DNA of 35,758 nucleotides from Melioribacteraceae bacterium. Lineage in GTDB: Bacteria > Bacteroidota > Ignavibacteria > Ignavibacteriales > Melioribacteraceae. This document shows positions 9,234 through 17,064 of this stretch, in pieces. Within the stretch, counting starts at the first letter, position 1; each line of letters starts with the position of its first letter. The stretch is taken from the NCBI GenBank assembly GCA_023230485.1, contig JALNXG010000041.1, forward strand, positions 1-35,758, read 5' to 3'. Made by a program: the position numbers and the translations under genes. The notes below the pieces were generated by a model that was given only the letters and a program-made list of their open reading frames with translations, made no database searches and was not told where the DNA came from.

Positions 9234-9983
9234 CTATTCTTTAATTATTTCTTGACTAAAAAAGTTTTGGAGGAATGGATCAGATGACCCGGTAAGTTCC
9301 TCGATTGTTCCTTCATGCGCAATATGCCCATCTCTTAAAAAAATTACTCTATCAGCTATGATCTTGGCACATATTAAGTCATGCGTAACAACTATTGAAG
9401 TCATACTTAATTTTTTTTGGAGACTCATAATCAGTTCGCTTATTTCTTTAGATGAAATTGGATCAAGTCCCGTAGTCGGTTCATCATAAAGCATAAGTTC
9501 AGGATCAGTAATGATAGAGCGGGCAAGACCAATTCTTTTCCTCATACCGCCAGAAAGATCCGAAGGCATTTTATCGACCGAATCGGCTAATGAAACTAAT
9601 TCAAGAGTAGAAATTGTTTTATCATCCAACTCTTTTTGCGTCATATCAAAATGCCGCTTTAATGGAAATTGAAGATTTTCCCTTACTGACATTGAATCAT
9701 AAAGAGCTGCACCTTGAAATAAAAATCCTAATTTCTTACGTACCTCATTTAATTCTTTTAAGGGAATTTTATTAATTGCCTTATCGTTAATTTTAATTGT
9801 ACCTTCGTCTGGTTTAAGTAAACCAACAATACATTTAAGAAGTACACTTTTACCAGTCCCGCTTCGTCCAAAAACAACAAGGTTTTCGCCTTGCTTGATA
9901 TCGATATTAATATCCTGAAGCACATTAAAAGAGCCGAAGCTCTTACTTAGATTTGATATTTGAACTATTATAGAGTCGGCCAT
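9234..9983 (-). CDS. mlaF: MlaF-family ABC transporter ATP-binding protein
   Basis: A 249-residue ATPase that powers MlaE-mediated lipid movement at the inner membrane. It shows Walker A GRSGTGKS (39-46), Q-loop FQGAALYDSM (from about 89), signature LSGGMRKRIGLARS (143-156), Walker B LMLYDEPTTGLDP (from about 163), and the switch His in VTHD. GAALYDSM and LSGGM are typical of the MlaF/Mkl branch rather than of amino-acid importers. I prefer the ATG at 9983; an in-frame GTG lies two codons upstream at 9989. Either start lies inside the 3' end of mlaE, so the two genes overlap and are probably translationally coupled. No MlaB-type STAS partner is visible, as in many Bacteroidota. Confidence 0.94.
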   Translation of the reverse strand: MADSIIVQISNLSKSFGSFNVLQDINIDIKQGENLVVFGRSGTGKSVLLKCIVGLLKPDEGTIKINDKAINKIPLKELNEVRKKLGFLFQGAALYDSMSVRENLQFPLKRHFDMTQKELDDKTISTLELVSLADSVDKMPSDLSGGMRKRIGLARSIITDPELMLYDEPTTGLDPISSKEISELIMSLQKKLSMTSIVVTHDLICAKIIADRVIFLRDGHIAHEGTIEELTGSSDPFLQNFFSQEIIKE

Positions 9984-10798
9984 AACCACAAAGATATTTT
10001 AACTAAAACCATATCAAAAATAAGAATTAAAAGAGAAGCCATAACGACTGCTGTGGTGGATGCTTTTCCGACACCTTCAGTTCCGCCGGTAGTTGTATAA
10101 CCTTTATAAGAACCAACAATACCTACAATATATCCAAAGACGAATGTTTTTGCAATACCGGGAATTAAATCCCCGAATTGGATAGCATCTACAACAGCTG
10201 TTTTATAATATTCAAAACTCATATTCTCAGTAATAATTACAGCAATATAACCACCAAAAATAGCTATTATTATTACATACATAGTAAGGATAGGAAGAAT
10301 CATAGTAGTTGCAAAAACACGTGTAACAACAAGGAATTTGAATGGATTAATGGCAGAAACTTCCATTGCATCAATTTGCTCTGTAACACGCATAGAGCCG
10401 AGTTCCGCACCAATACCAGAACTAACTCTTCCGGCAAAGATTAATGCCGTTAGCACCGGTCCTAATTCTCTTACGACAGAAAGCGAGACCATGCTCGGAA
10501 GAAAAGCAGTAGCACCGAATCTTTGTAATGTTGGCTGGCTTTGCATTGCTAAAACCAAACCGATTATCAAACCCATTATACTTACAATAGGGAAGGTCTT
10601 AACTCCCAATTCGTCCATATGTTTTTTAATTTCAAAAATTTCATATGGCGGCTTAAAAGCTTGTTTTATAAACTCAATATTAAATATTGTTAATCCGCTA
10701 ATATTCAAAAGAAAATTATGAATTGAGTCTTTAAATGATAAATTCCTTCCTTCAATAAGTGTAGGTATATTCATAAAATTATTGTTTTGTGAATTCAA
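9968..10798 (-). CDS. mlaE: MlaE-family ABC transporter permease
   Basis: A 276-residue permease of the YrbE/MlaE family, the membrane part of the MlaFED phospholipid transporter. Landmarks: a hydrophobic core from about 70 to 272 with about five membrane segments, VVRELGPVLTALIFAGRVSSG (109-129, the family hallmark), and GSMRVTEQIDAMEVSAINP (134-152), the coupling-helix region that contacts MlaF. The first ATG (10798) lies 20 bp inside the end of the lipoprotein gene; a second in-frame ATG at 10774 falls just after that gene's stop. Neither has a clear Shine-Dalgarno sequence, so the true start is open and the first nine residues (N/Q-rich) may not be translated. The 3' end overlaps mlaF. 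Confidence 0.94.
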   Translation of the reverse strand: MNSQNNNFMNIPTLIEGRNLSFKDSIHNFLLNISGLTIFNIEFIKQAFKPPYEIFEIKKHMDELGVKTFPIVSIMGLIIGLVLAMQSQPTLQRFGATAFLPSMVSLSVVRELGPVLTALIFAGRVSSGIGAELGSMRVTEQIDAMEVSAINPFKFLVVTRVFATTMILPILTMYVIIIAIFGGYIAVIITENMSFEYYKTAVVDAIQFGDLIPGIAKTFVFGYIVGIVGSYKGYTTTGGTEGVGKASTTAVVMASLLILIFDMVLVKISLWLWPTL

Positions 10799-11219
10799 TT
10801 GTCGCAGGAAGTGTCATACCTTGATAATCCATTTCTTGTGTTACTTCCACTTTATTATTTGCTGTGAACTTAAATGGCATTATCGTAGTTTCACCGGAAA
10901 CATTATCTTTGAGAGTAATTTGTGTATCAGTAACTGAATATGTTCCAATACCTTGCTCAGTTCCATCTGAATTAGTATAATTGAATACGAATGTATTATC
11001 GCTCTTTAGATTTAGAGAACCGGAAACACCTGCTTGCTCAGGAGTAAGAACTATCGGCATACCCGAAAATTGAACTGTAACTTTTGTTAATGTCCAATTG
11101 CCAACTAATTTATCTTTGGTGTTTGGTTCTGTTGGATTATCATCATTACTGCAGCCTGAAAAAGTGATTAGTAATAAAAGTGGTAAAAGTAAGAACAATT
11201 TATATAAGTGATTTTTCAT
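10779..11219 (-). CDS. Lipocalin-like lipoprotein heading the mla operon
   Basis: A 146-residue exported lipoprotein. It has a basic start MKNHLYK, a hydrophobic run, and a lipobox ending SGC (Cys23), followed by an Asp/Asn-rich linker. The mature part looks like the small lipocalin-like domains common in Bacteroidota lipoproteins: KLVGNWTLTKVTV at the first strand, then LKSDNTFVFNYTNSDGTEQGIGTYSVTDTQITL. Such domains are beta barrels with unknown ligands. AGAGAGG precedes the ATG. The gene overlaps or abuts mlaE and is preceded by a good Bacteroidota-type promoter, so it is probably the first gene of the mla-uvrA transcript. A role as an envelope partner of the Mla transporter (there is no mlaC or mlaA here) is inference from position. 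Confidence 0.75.
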   Translation of the reverse strand: MKNHLYKLFLLLPLLLLITFSGCSNDDNPTEPNTKDKLVGNWTLTKVTVQFSGMPIVLTPEQAGVSGSLNLKSDNTFVFNYTNSDGTEQGIGTYSVTDTQITLKDNVSGETTIMPFKFTANNKVEVTQEMDYQGMTLPATIEFTKQ

Positions 11220-11255
11220 TTTTTGCCTCTCTAATAAATGAAAGAAATGTAGTTA

Positions 11256-11286
11256 CAAAAGTAATCATAAAAATACTTTATTCAAA
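11256..11286 (-). promoter_or_regulatory. Candidate Bacteroidota-type promoter for the lipoprotein-mla-uvrA operon
   Basis: Read on the minus strand, TTTG (11286-11283) is followed after exactly 19 bp by TACTTTTG (11263-11256). This matches the known Bacteroidota primary-sigma pattern TTTG-N19-TAnnTTTG. It leaves a leader of about 30 nt carrying AGAGAGG before the lipoprotein ATG. The match is by eye in AT-rich DNA, so chance is not excluded. Confidence 0.5.
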
Positions 11287-11361
11287 TGGTGTTTAGCAAT
11301 CTTTAAATCTAAGAACTAATTAAGTATATTAAAAAATTATATTAAAATTTTCTGGGTAAAG

Positions 11362-12300
11362 ATGGATTTATTAATTGGGATAGATGGGGGTGGGAGCAAA
11401 ACAAACTGCTTATTAAGCGATAAAGGAATGAATATTATCTCTAAAAGTGCTGGTGGACCTACGAATTTTATTTCTATCGGTATGGATAAAGCAGTCGATA
11501 ATGCAGTAGAGGTAATTAGGAAATCATTCAATCTTGTCGATGTAATAAACTCGAAATTGGTTTCGGTTGTAATAGCCACTGCCGGAGCCGGAAGAAAAAA
11601 TGATGCTTTTGAATTTGGATATCGTGTAAAAGATAAATTAGAAAATATTATTGCAGTAGAAGAGATGAATGTAGTAACAGATGCCGAAGCCGCTTTAGAA
11701 GGGGCGTTAGATGGAGAGGATGGTGTAGTGGTCATCTGCGGAACAGGCTCTATTGTTTTCGCAAAAGATAAATCGGGTGAACATTTTAGAAGCGGCGGAC
11801 TTGGGAAAATTTTAGGTGATGAAGGAAGTGGACACTCTCTCGGTCTAAAAGGTTTATCCTTGGTTTCCAAAGAACTTGACGGTCAAAAGATTAATACGAA
11901 ACTTACTTCACATGTTATGAGTAGATATAAAATTGCCGATATTCATCAATTAATTAATCATGTATATAAAGGTGCTCCCGAATATTCAGAAATTGGAATT
12001 GAAGTAATAAACTGCGCCGCCGATGGTGATGCTGCCTGTCTAAATTTAATTGATAAAGAAATTTCTGAATTGGTAAACCAGATCGAATCTGTTTCTATGA
12101 AAATTAAAAAAGATGATTTTAAGATATCACTACTTGGGGGATTAATTGAGAATCATCTTTTCTACAAAGAACTGATAAAAAAGAAACTCTATGAAACATT
12201 TATTGGGATTCAAGTAATCGAGCCGATAAACAAACCTGAATATGGAGCTTTAATAATTGCCCAAAAAATGATTATAAATAATAACAAAACGAAAAATTAA
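11362..12300 (+). CDS. BadF/BadG/BcrA/BcrD-type amino-sugar kinase (GlcNAc/MurNAc kinase-like)
   Basis: A 312-residue ASKHA-fold kinase that probably phosphorylates N-acetylglucosamine or a related amino sugar with ATP. Visible motifs: phosphate-1 IGIDGGGSKTNCLLS (5-19), GGPTNF (31-36), candidate catalytic Asp107 in VVTDAEAAL, phosphate-2 VVICGTGSIVFA (123-134), and GGLGKILGDEGSG (145-157), which in GlcNAc kinases precedes the sugar-contacting region. The length is typical. Its stop codon shares a base with the start of an AmpG-like permease (TAATG), so the two are almost surely coupled. Members of this family include the MurNAc/GlcNAc kinase MurK, and the permease partner favours cell-wall amino sugars as substrate. 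The BadF name comes from benzoyl-CoA reductase ATPases, but the four-cysteine cluster of that group is not seen here. Confidence 0.85.
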   Translation: MDLLIGIDGGGSKTNCLLSDKGMNIISKSAGGPTNFISIGMDKAVDNAVEVIRKSFNLVDVINSKLVSVVIATAGAGRKNDAFEFGYRVKDKLENIIAVEEMNVVTDAEAALEGALDGEDGVVVICGTGSIVFAKDKSGEHFRSGGLGKILGDEGSGHSLGLKGLSLVSKELDGQKINTKLTSHVMSRYKIADIHQLINHVYKGAPEYSEIGIEVINCAADGDAACLNLIDKEISELVNQIESVSMKIKKDDFKISLLGGLIENHLFYKELIKKKLYETFIGIQVIEPINKPEYGALIIAQKMIINNNKTKN

Positions 12301-13580
12301 TGAATAAGAACAAAAATCCGTGGAGCTGGATCCCATCGCTCTATTTTGCTGAAGGTCTTCCTTATGTAGTTATAATGACTGTCTCTGTGATTATGTATAA
12401 AAGAATGGATATCTCTAATGGTGATATCGCTCTTTATACAAGCTGGTTGTATCTGCCATGGGTAATTAAGCCGTTGTGGAGTCCCATAGTTGATCTCTTT
12501 AAGACCAAGCGAATTTGGATTGTATTTATGCAAATAATAATCGGCGCAGGGATGGGTGGAGTGGCTCTAACAATTCCGATGTCAAATTTTTTCCAATACA
12601 CACTTCTATTTTTTTGGCTGATGGCATTTAGCTCTGCAACACATGATATTGCCGCAGATGGATTTTATATGCTGGCGTTGGACGAAAGTAAGCAGGCGTT
12701 TTTTGTTGGGATTAGAAGTACGTTTTATCGAGTTGCAATGATTGCCGGACAGGGACTTCTCATTATGTTAGCGGGTTACTGGGAAGTAACTAAGTCAATT
12801 ACTTTCGCATGGACTTTTACTTTCATAGTAATTGCAGTGATGTTTGTAATATTTGCTTTATATCATTGGCTAGTGCTGCCCAAACCCAATAGCGATCATT
12901 CGGTTACTGAAATAAGAGAAACAAATGCGGCGAAAGAATTTTTTGCGTCATTTTCAAAATTTTTTATTAAGAAAAAAATCGGTTGGATTTTAGGGTTTTT
13001 ATTGTTCTTCCGATTCGCAGAAGCACAATTAGTAAAGATGGCTGCACCATTTATGCTCGATGCAAGAAATCTCGGCGGACTTGGACTTTCGACTTCAGAA
13101 GTAGGATTTATATATGGAACGGTAGGGATTATTTCTCTTGTATTAGGCGGATTGTTGGGTGGTTTTGCCGCATCGGTAAAAGGATTAAAATACTGGATTT
13201 GGTGGATGCTCGTTGCTATTAATATACCTAATTCAGTTTATGTATATTTATCGCTTGTTCAGCCGGAAAGTTTTTGGATAATAAATGCTTGTGTGGCGGT
13301 GGAACAATTTGGCTATGGATTTGGTTTCACTGCTTATGTATTATATATGATTCATATTGCAGAAGGAGAATTTAAGACTTCACATTATGCAATTGCCACA
13401 GGTTTCATGGCTCTTGGTATGATGATTCCCGGTATGTTTTCAGGTATGATCGAAGAAGTATTGGGTTATCAAACATTTTTTATTTATATAATGCTTGCAA
13501 CTATTCCATCATTCTTAGTTGCTAAATTTATTCCGCTTGATCCGAATTTCGGAATGAAAAAGAAAACATCTACCGTTTAA
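12300..13580 (+). CDS. AmpG-like MFS permease (probable muropeptide or amino-sugar uptake)
   Basis: A 426-residue major facilitator protein with about twelve membrane segments and a longer cytoplasmic loop around 200-225. The start WSWIPSLYFAEGLPYVVIM (8-26) contains the FxxGLP signature of the AmpG branch, followed by YLPWVIKPLWSPIVD (51-65), where the conserved charged positions of AmpG lie. HDIAADGFYMLALDE (about 115-129) is also AmpG-like. AmpG brings anhydromuropeptides into the cytoplasm. The ATG overlaps the stop of the upstream amino-sugar kinase by one base. Together they look like a small peptidoglycan-recycling or scavenging pair; no MurQ etherase, AmpD amidase or NagZ is in the window. 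The transported substrate is inferred, not shown. Confidence 0.85.
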   Translation: MNKNKNPWSWIPSLYFAEGLPYVVIMTVSVIMYKRMDISNGDIALYTSWLYLPWVIKPLWSPIVDLFKTKRIWIVFMQIIIGAGMGGVALTIPMSNFFQYTLLFFWLMAFSSATHDIAADGFYMLALDESKQAFFVGIRSTFYRVAMIAGQGLLIMLAGYWEVTKSITFAWTFTFIVIAVMFVIFALYHWLVLPKPNSDHSVTEIRETNAAKEFFASFSKFFIKKKIGWILGFLLFFRFAEAQLVKMAAPFMLDARNLGGLGLSTSEVGFIYGTVGIISLVLGGLLGGFAASVKGLKYWIWWMLVAINIPNSVYVYLSLVQPESFWIINACVAVEQFGYGFGFTAYVLYMIHIAEGEFKTSHYAIATGFMALGMMIPGMFSGMIEEVLGYQTFFIYIMLATIPSFLVAKFIPLDPNFGMKKKTSTV

Positions 13581-13613
13581 GTTCGTCTAACTGTTATAAC
13601 AAAAGGAGCGCTA

Positions 13614-14534
13614 TTGGATTCTGAAAAAATAATAGAAGTAAGAAGTCTCACGAAAAAATTCAAAAGCCTTACCGCAGTCAATAATCTTGATTTGAATGTT
13701 TATAAAGGTGATGTATTTGGATTTCTGGGACCGAACGGAGCAGGGAAGAGCACTACAATCAGAATGCTCCTTTCTTTGATAAAACCGAATTATGGCGAGA
13801 TAAATATTTTTGGGAAGCCATTAGTTCAGAACCGGAAAGAGATACTTAGAAGAATCGGAGCAATTGTAGAGAAGCCCGATTTCTATCTTTATTTATCTGC
13901 TTATAAAAATCTTGAAATCCTTGCTAGAATTTCAGGTGCTGATACATCTAAGAAAAAAATCATGGAGATGTTGGAGCTTGTCGGATTAGCAAAAAGATAC
14001 AATAGTAAAGTAAAAACATTTTCTCATGGAATGAAACAGCGGCTCGGAATTGCTCAGGCACTTCTGCACGATCCTGAATTAATTATTCTCGATGAACCGA
14101 CAACAGGTTTAGACCCGCAAGGCATGAAAGAGATTCGCGATCTTATCCGCCATCTCAGTATCGAAAAAGGGAAAACAGTTTTTCTCTCTTCGCATATTCT
14201 AAGAGAAGTGGAAATTATTGCTACCCGAATGATTATTATTAATAAAGGTACTACACTTGTAGAAGGTACAGTAGAAGAACTTCTTAAATCCGATTTTATG
14301 CAGGTAACTATAACCGTTGATGATGCTGAAAAAGCGAAATCGATAATTGATCTCTCCGGCTGGCAGAATAGCTTAAAACATATCGAAAAAAACGATCTTT
14401 TATTTGAACTTCCGACAAATGAAGTTGCTGATTTAAACAAACATCTTGTAACGAATGATATTAAAGTAAACGCTCTTGTGCCTGTAAGATCGCTCGAGGA
14501 TTTCTTCCTGAAAATTACAGAGGGGGATAAGTAA
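13614..14534 (+). CDS. ABC transporter ATP-binding protein
   Basis: A 306-residue ATPase of the CcmA/NatA-like group that works with ABC-2 permeases. It shows Walker A GPNGAGKST (39-47), a non-canonical signature FSHGMKQRLG (136-145), common in this branch in place of LSGGQ, Walker B LIILDEPTTGLDP (156-168) and the switch His in SSHIL. A C-terminal domain of about 85 residues follows the nucleotide-binding core. The start is TTG at 13614, supported by AAAAGGAG 5 nt upstream; no ATG gives a full Walker region with a good ribosome site. The permease begins immediately after the stop (TAAATG). Substrate unknown: such pairs export drugs, lipids, or Na+, or act in motility and surface assembly. 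Confidence 0.93.
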   Translation: MDSEKIIEVRSLTKKFKSLTAVNNLDLNVYKGDVFGFLGPNGAGKSTTIRMLLSLIKPNYGEINIFGKPLVQNRKEILRRIGAIVEKPDFYLYLSAYKNLEILARISGADTSKKKIMEMLELVGLAKRYNSKVKTFSHGMKQRLGIAQALLHDPELIILDEPTTGLDPQGMKEIRDLIRHLSIEKGKTVFLSSHILREVEIIATRMIIINKGTTLVEGTVEELLKSDFMQVTITVDDAEKAKSIIDLSGWQNSLKHIEKNDLLFELPTNEVADLNKHLVTNDIKVNALVPVRSLEDFFLKITEGDK

Positions 14535-15371
14535 ATGACTACTATTATCTATGTAGAACTTCAAAAAATGTTCCGGAAATGGAGAACTTATATTGGATTT
14601 ATTGCAATCGGTGTATTAGCTCCGATCGTTCAGATTGCACTTTATTATGAAGGTTCAGGATATGTAAATCACGTTACTCGCGGACTTCAAGATTCTTTCT
14701 TTATGTCAGGAAATTTATTCAATGGCTATTTAATTGGTTATATTATTTTGCAGGCGCTATATATTCATATCCCGTTTTTGATTGTGCTTGTAGGAGGGGA
14801 TTTATTAGCCGGTGAAGCTACCTCAGGGACTTATCGAATGTTACTTACTCGTCCTGTATCTCGATTTACACTTGTTACGGGTAAGTTTCTCGCCGGTGCA
14901 GTTTATGTGTTCCTTCTTTTAGCTTTTTTATTCATGGTGAGTGTTGCCGGAAGTCTTCTGATATTCGGCTCAGGTGAACTTATTACTATTAAGGGTAAAT
15001 TAATAATTTTTGCTGCTGATGATGTACTTTGGAGATTTCTCGCCGCTTATGGATATGCTTTTTTAAGTATGACTACCGTTTTAGCAATATCCTTTTTCTT
15101 CTCTTCAATGGTTGAAAATGCAATTGGTCCTATTATAGGTTCTATGGCATTACTAATACTTTTATTGATACTAACGGTTATTCCAATCGATGCACTTCAA
15201 GAAGCTAAGAAATATTATTTTACTTCTTATATGGGTGGTTGGGATAATTTCTTTACCGATCCCTTAGAAGTTTGGAATATTCTTAGAGATGCCGGTGTGC
15301 TCCTCTTACATATATTGGGATTGTATGCTTTGACTACATATATTTTTATTAAAAAAGATATTCTTTCTTAG
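14535..15371 (+). CDS. ABC-2 type transporter permease
   Basis: A 278-residue inner-membrane protein with about six membrane segments. It begins with a short cytoplasmic amphipathic stretch, YVELQKMFRKWRTYIGF, typical of ABC-2 permeases, followed by a first segment, a large extracytoplasmic loop (about 36-65), and a conserved cytoplasmic stretch GGDLLAGEATSGTYRMLLTR (87-106) that in this family contacts the ATPase. It directly follows the ATP-binding gene with no gap, so the two form one transporter. The next gene, a LolA-like periplasmic protein, starts 9 bp later. This makes a three-gene unit that could move a lipid or lipoprotein-type cargo, but no sequence feature identifies the substrate. 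Confidence 0.9.
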   Translation: MTTIIYVELQKMFRKWRTYIGFIAIGVLAPIVQIALYYEGSGYVNHVTRGLQDSFFMSGNLFNGYLIGYIILQALYIHIPFLIVLVGGDLLAGEATSGTYRMLLTRPVSRFTLVTGKFLAGAVYVFLLLAFLFMVSVAGSLLIFGSGELITIKGKLIIFAADDVLWRFLAAYGYAFLSMTTVLAISFFFSSMVENAIGPIIGSMALLILLLILTVIPIDALQEAKKYYFTSYMGGWDNFFTDPLEVWNILRDAGVLLLHILGLYALTTYIFIKKDILS

Positions 15372-15380
15372 GACGAGGTA

Positions 15381-16112
15381 ATGATGAAAAAAATATTTAT
15401 CCTATTCTTTGCAATTACTTTTGTATTAAACGCACAGAATAATAATGCAGATAAAATTCTATCGGTAGTAAAAAGTAAATTTGAAAAAATTAATGATTAC
15501 AAGTGTGATGTAAATGTAAAGGTTGATTTTGATTTTATAAAAATGCCTGATACTAAAGCGGTTATTTATTTTAAGAAACCAGATAAAGTAAAGATGGAAT
15601 CGAAAGGATTTGCAATGCTTCCGAAACAGGGAATTAATTTTTCTCCAATGCAATTGCTCGAAGGAGATTTCAATACTCTTTATATTCGACAAGAAAAATT
15701 AGGAAATTACACAACTGATGTAATAAAAATAATTCCTAATTCTGATTCGTCTAATGTTATAATGACAACATTGTGGATAGACAATGGACAGTCACTTATT
15801 AGAAAAATAGAAACCATTGCAAAAAAAGCAGGCACAATTAAAATTGAATTAAATTATGCCGTTAATCAAATATTACCACTTCCTGAAACCGCTAAGTTTT
15901 ATTTTAATTTTGGTGAGATGTCGATGCCTATGAATCCGATGCAGCAGGATAATAATGATAATAAAACTAAGGGAAGAGTGCCGCAGGAGATGAAGGGAAG
16001 CGTTACTATTACCTACTCTAATTATGAAATCAATAAGGGTTTACCGGATAGTTTATTTAAGGATGATTCTAAAAAAGATGATTCAAAAAAGACCGATAAA
16101 AAGAAAAAATAA
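15381..16112 (+). CDS. Periplasmic LolA-like outer-membrane lipoprotein carrier fold protein
   Basis: A 243-residue exported protein. The signal peptide is MKKIFILFFAITFVLNAQ (two adjacent ATGs; GACGAGG precedes both). The mature part has the LolA/LolB-like layout: an N-terminal helix (ADKILSVVKSKFEKINDYKCDV), a YFKKPDKVKMES strand-turn typical of the LolA fold, then a concave sheet with LWIDNGQSLIRKIE. LolA carries lipoproteins across the periplasm; more distant members bind other hydrophobic cargo. The C terminus is a low-complexity lysine/aspartate tail with two copies of DDSKK ending in KKKK, which is not part of the fold. It follows an ABC ATPase/permease pair, so it may be the periplasmic partner of that transporter. 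Its stop abuts the stop of the convergent yraN with no bases between. Confidence 0.7.
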   Translation: MMKKIFILFFAITFVLNAQNNNADKILSVVKSKFEKINDYKCDVNVKVDFDFIKMPDTKAVIYFKKPDKVKMESKGFAMLPKQGINFSPMQLLEGDFNTLYIRQEKLGNYTTDVIKIIPNSDSSNVIMTTLWIDNGQSLIRKIETIAKKAGTIKIELNYAVNQILPLPETAKFYFNFGEMSMPMNPMQQDNNDNKTKGRVPQEMKGSVTITYSNYEINKGLPDSLFKDDSKKDDSKKTDKKKK

Positions 16113-16469
16113 TTAACCGATATTTTCTATATGTTCTATTTCAGGTTCACCGTTTTTATATAAGATACCGATAAAATCTATTCTGCAATCGGTATCTTTT
16201 ATTTTATTTACTGCAATATATGCTTCGGCGATTTTACGTATTTGGTTTAATTTGCTTTTTGAAATGGCAGTGATTGGACTGCCGTATTTATCTGATAATC
16301 TTGTTTTTACTTCCACAAAAACTAATACTTCATTTTCTTTGGCTATTAAATCTATTTCGCCGTGATGAAATCTATAGTTAAGTCTAATAATTTCATATCC
16401 CTTTTTCTGCAGAAAGTCAGCAGCAAGTTTCTCTCCGCTACCGCCGAAATTTTTATTATTTACTTTCAT
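16113..16469 (-). CDS. yraN: YraN family (UPF0102) endonuclease-like protein
   Basis: A 118-residue protein with a restriction-endonuclease-like fold. It has GSGEKLAADFLQKKGYEI at the start, then the metal-site motif HGEIDLIA (36-43: Glu38, Asp40) and VFVEVKTR (50-57: Glu53, Lys55). These match the D/E-xK nuclease core kept in the family, though its cellular role is not well established. The length is typical. The start overlaps the end of rnhB by 14 bp; rnhB-yraN is a very common pair in bacteria. It is the last gene of the long minus-strand envelope block and converges with the LolA-like gene with no spacer, leaving no room for a private terminator. Confidence 0.93.
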   Translation of the reverse strand: MKVNNKNFGGSGEKLAADFLQKKGYEIIRLNYRFHHGEIDLIAKENEVLVFVEVKTRLSDKYGSPITAISKSKLNQIRKIAEAYIAVNKIKDTDCRIDFIGILYKNGEPEIEHIENIG

Positions 16470-17064
16470 CTAAAATTCTCGAAAGAAATGTCATTCTATG
16501 TAAATGAGTTACGCCGCATTTTTTTATTGCACTGATATGTTCTTTAGTTGCATAGCCTTTATTTTTCTCCCATTTATAAACGGGATGAAGAAGAGCTTGA
16601 TTGCGAACGATTCTATCTCTTGTAACCTTAGCTATTATTGATGCGGCTGCAATAGAGAATGATTTATCATCGCCCTTAATAATTGTTTTTGTATTTAGTT
16701 CAGTTATGAAAGATTTATTGCCATCTATCAAAACTAAATCCGGAGTGATGCTTATTTGGGAGACTGCGATTTTCATTGCCTTAAGAGCTGCTTGCAAAAT
16801 ATTAATTTCATCTATCTCGATATTATCAATTATACCGATTCCATAACAAAGTGATTTCGATATAATCTGTTCGTAAAGCAGTTCTCTTTTAGTTTCAATA
16901 ATTTTTTTGGAATCCATAATCCCTTCAATAAAAACTGAATTATCGAAAATAACAGCGGCTGCAACAACGGGACCGGAAAGCGGTCCACGTCCTGCTTCAT
17001 CCACTCCCGCAATTATTTTTATTTCATCTGATAAAAAACTATTATCAAAAATTTTATTTTGCAT
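16456..17064 (-). CDS. rnhB: Ribonuclease HII
   Basis: A 202-residue enzyme that cleaves the RNA strand of RNA-DNA hybrids and single ribonucleotides in DNA. Active-site residues are visible: Asp22 and Glu23 in GVDEAGRGPLSGPV, Asp114 in LVLIDGNKSF, and Asp132 in GDDKSFSIAAASIIAKVTRD. The C-terminal part has NKGYATKEHISAIKKCGVTHLHR, typical of bacterial RNase HII. The start codon shares a base with the stop of the upstream BamA-like gene (TAATG), and the gene overlaps yraN downstream, so three consecutive genes are translationally linked. Length and motifs are ordinary. Confidence 0.97.
   Translation of the reverse strand: MQNKIFDNSFLSDEIKIIAGVDEAGRGPLSGPVVAAAVIFDNSVFIEGIMDSKKIIETKRELLYEQIISKSLCYGIGIIDNIEIDEINILQAALKAMKIAVSQISITPDLVLIDGNKSFITELNTKTIIKGDDKSFSIAAASIIAKVTRDRIVRNQALLHPVYKWEKNKGYATKEHISAIKKCGVTHLHRMTFLSRILDESK

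Noticed and set aside
11337..11870. Long antisense frame over the amino-sugar kinase
   Set aside because: Serine/proline-rich, no ribosome site, fully inside a well-supported kinase gene; an antisense shadow. The same holds for frames at 10338-10721, 14054-14440 and 2046-2315.
11362..12300. Benzoyl-CoA/2-hydroxyacyl-CoA dehydratase activator (the name-giving BadF function)
   Set aside because: The iron-sulfur cysteines of activators are not seen, no dehydratase genes are near, and the GlcNAc-kinase-like motifs plus AmpG-like partner fit better.
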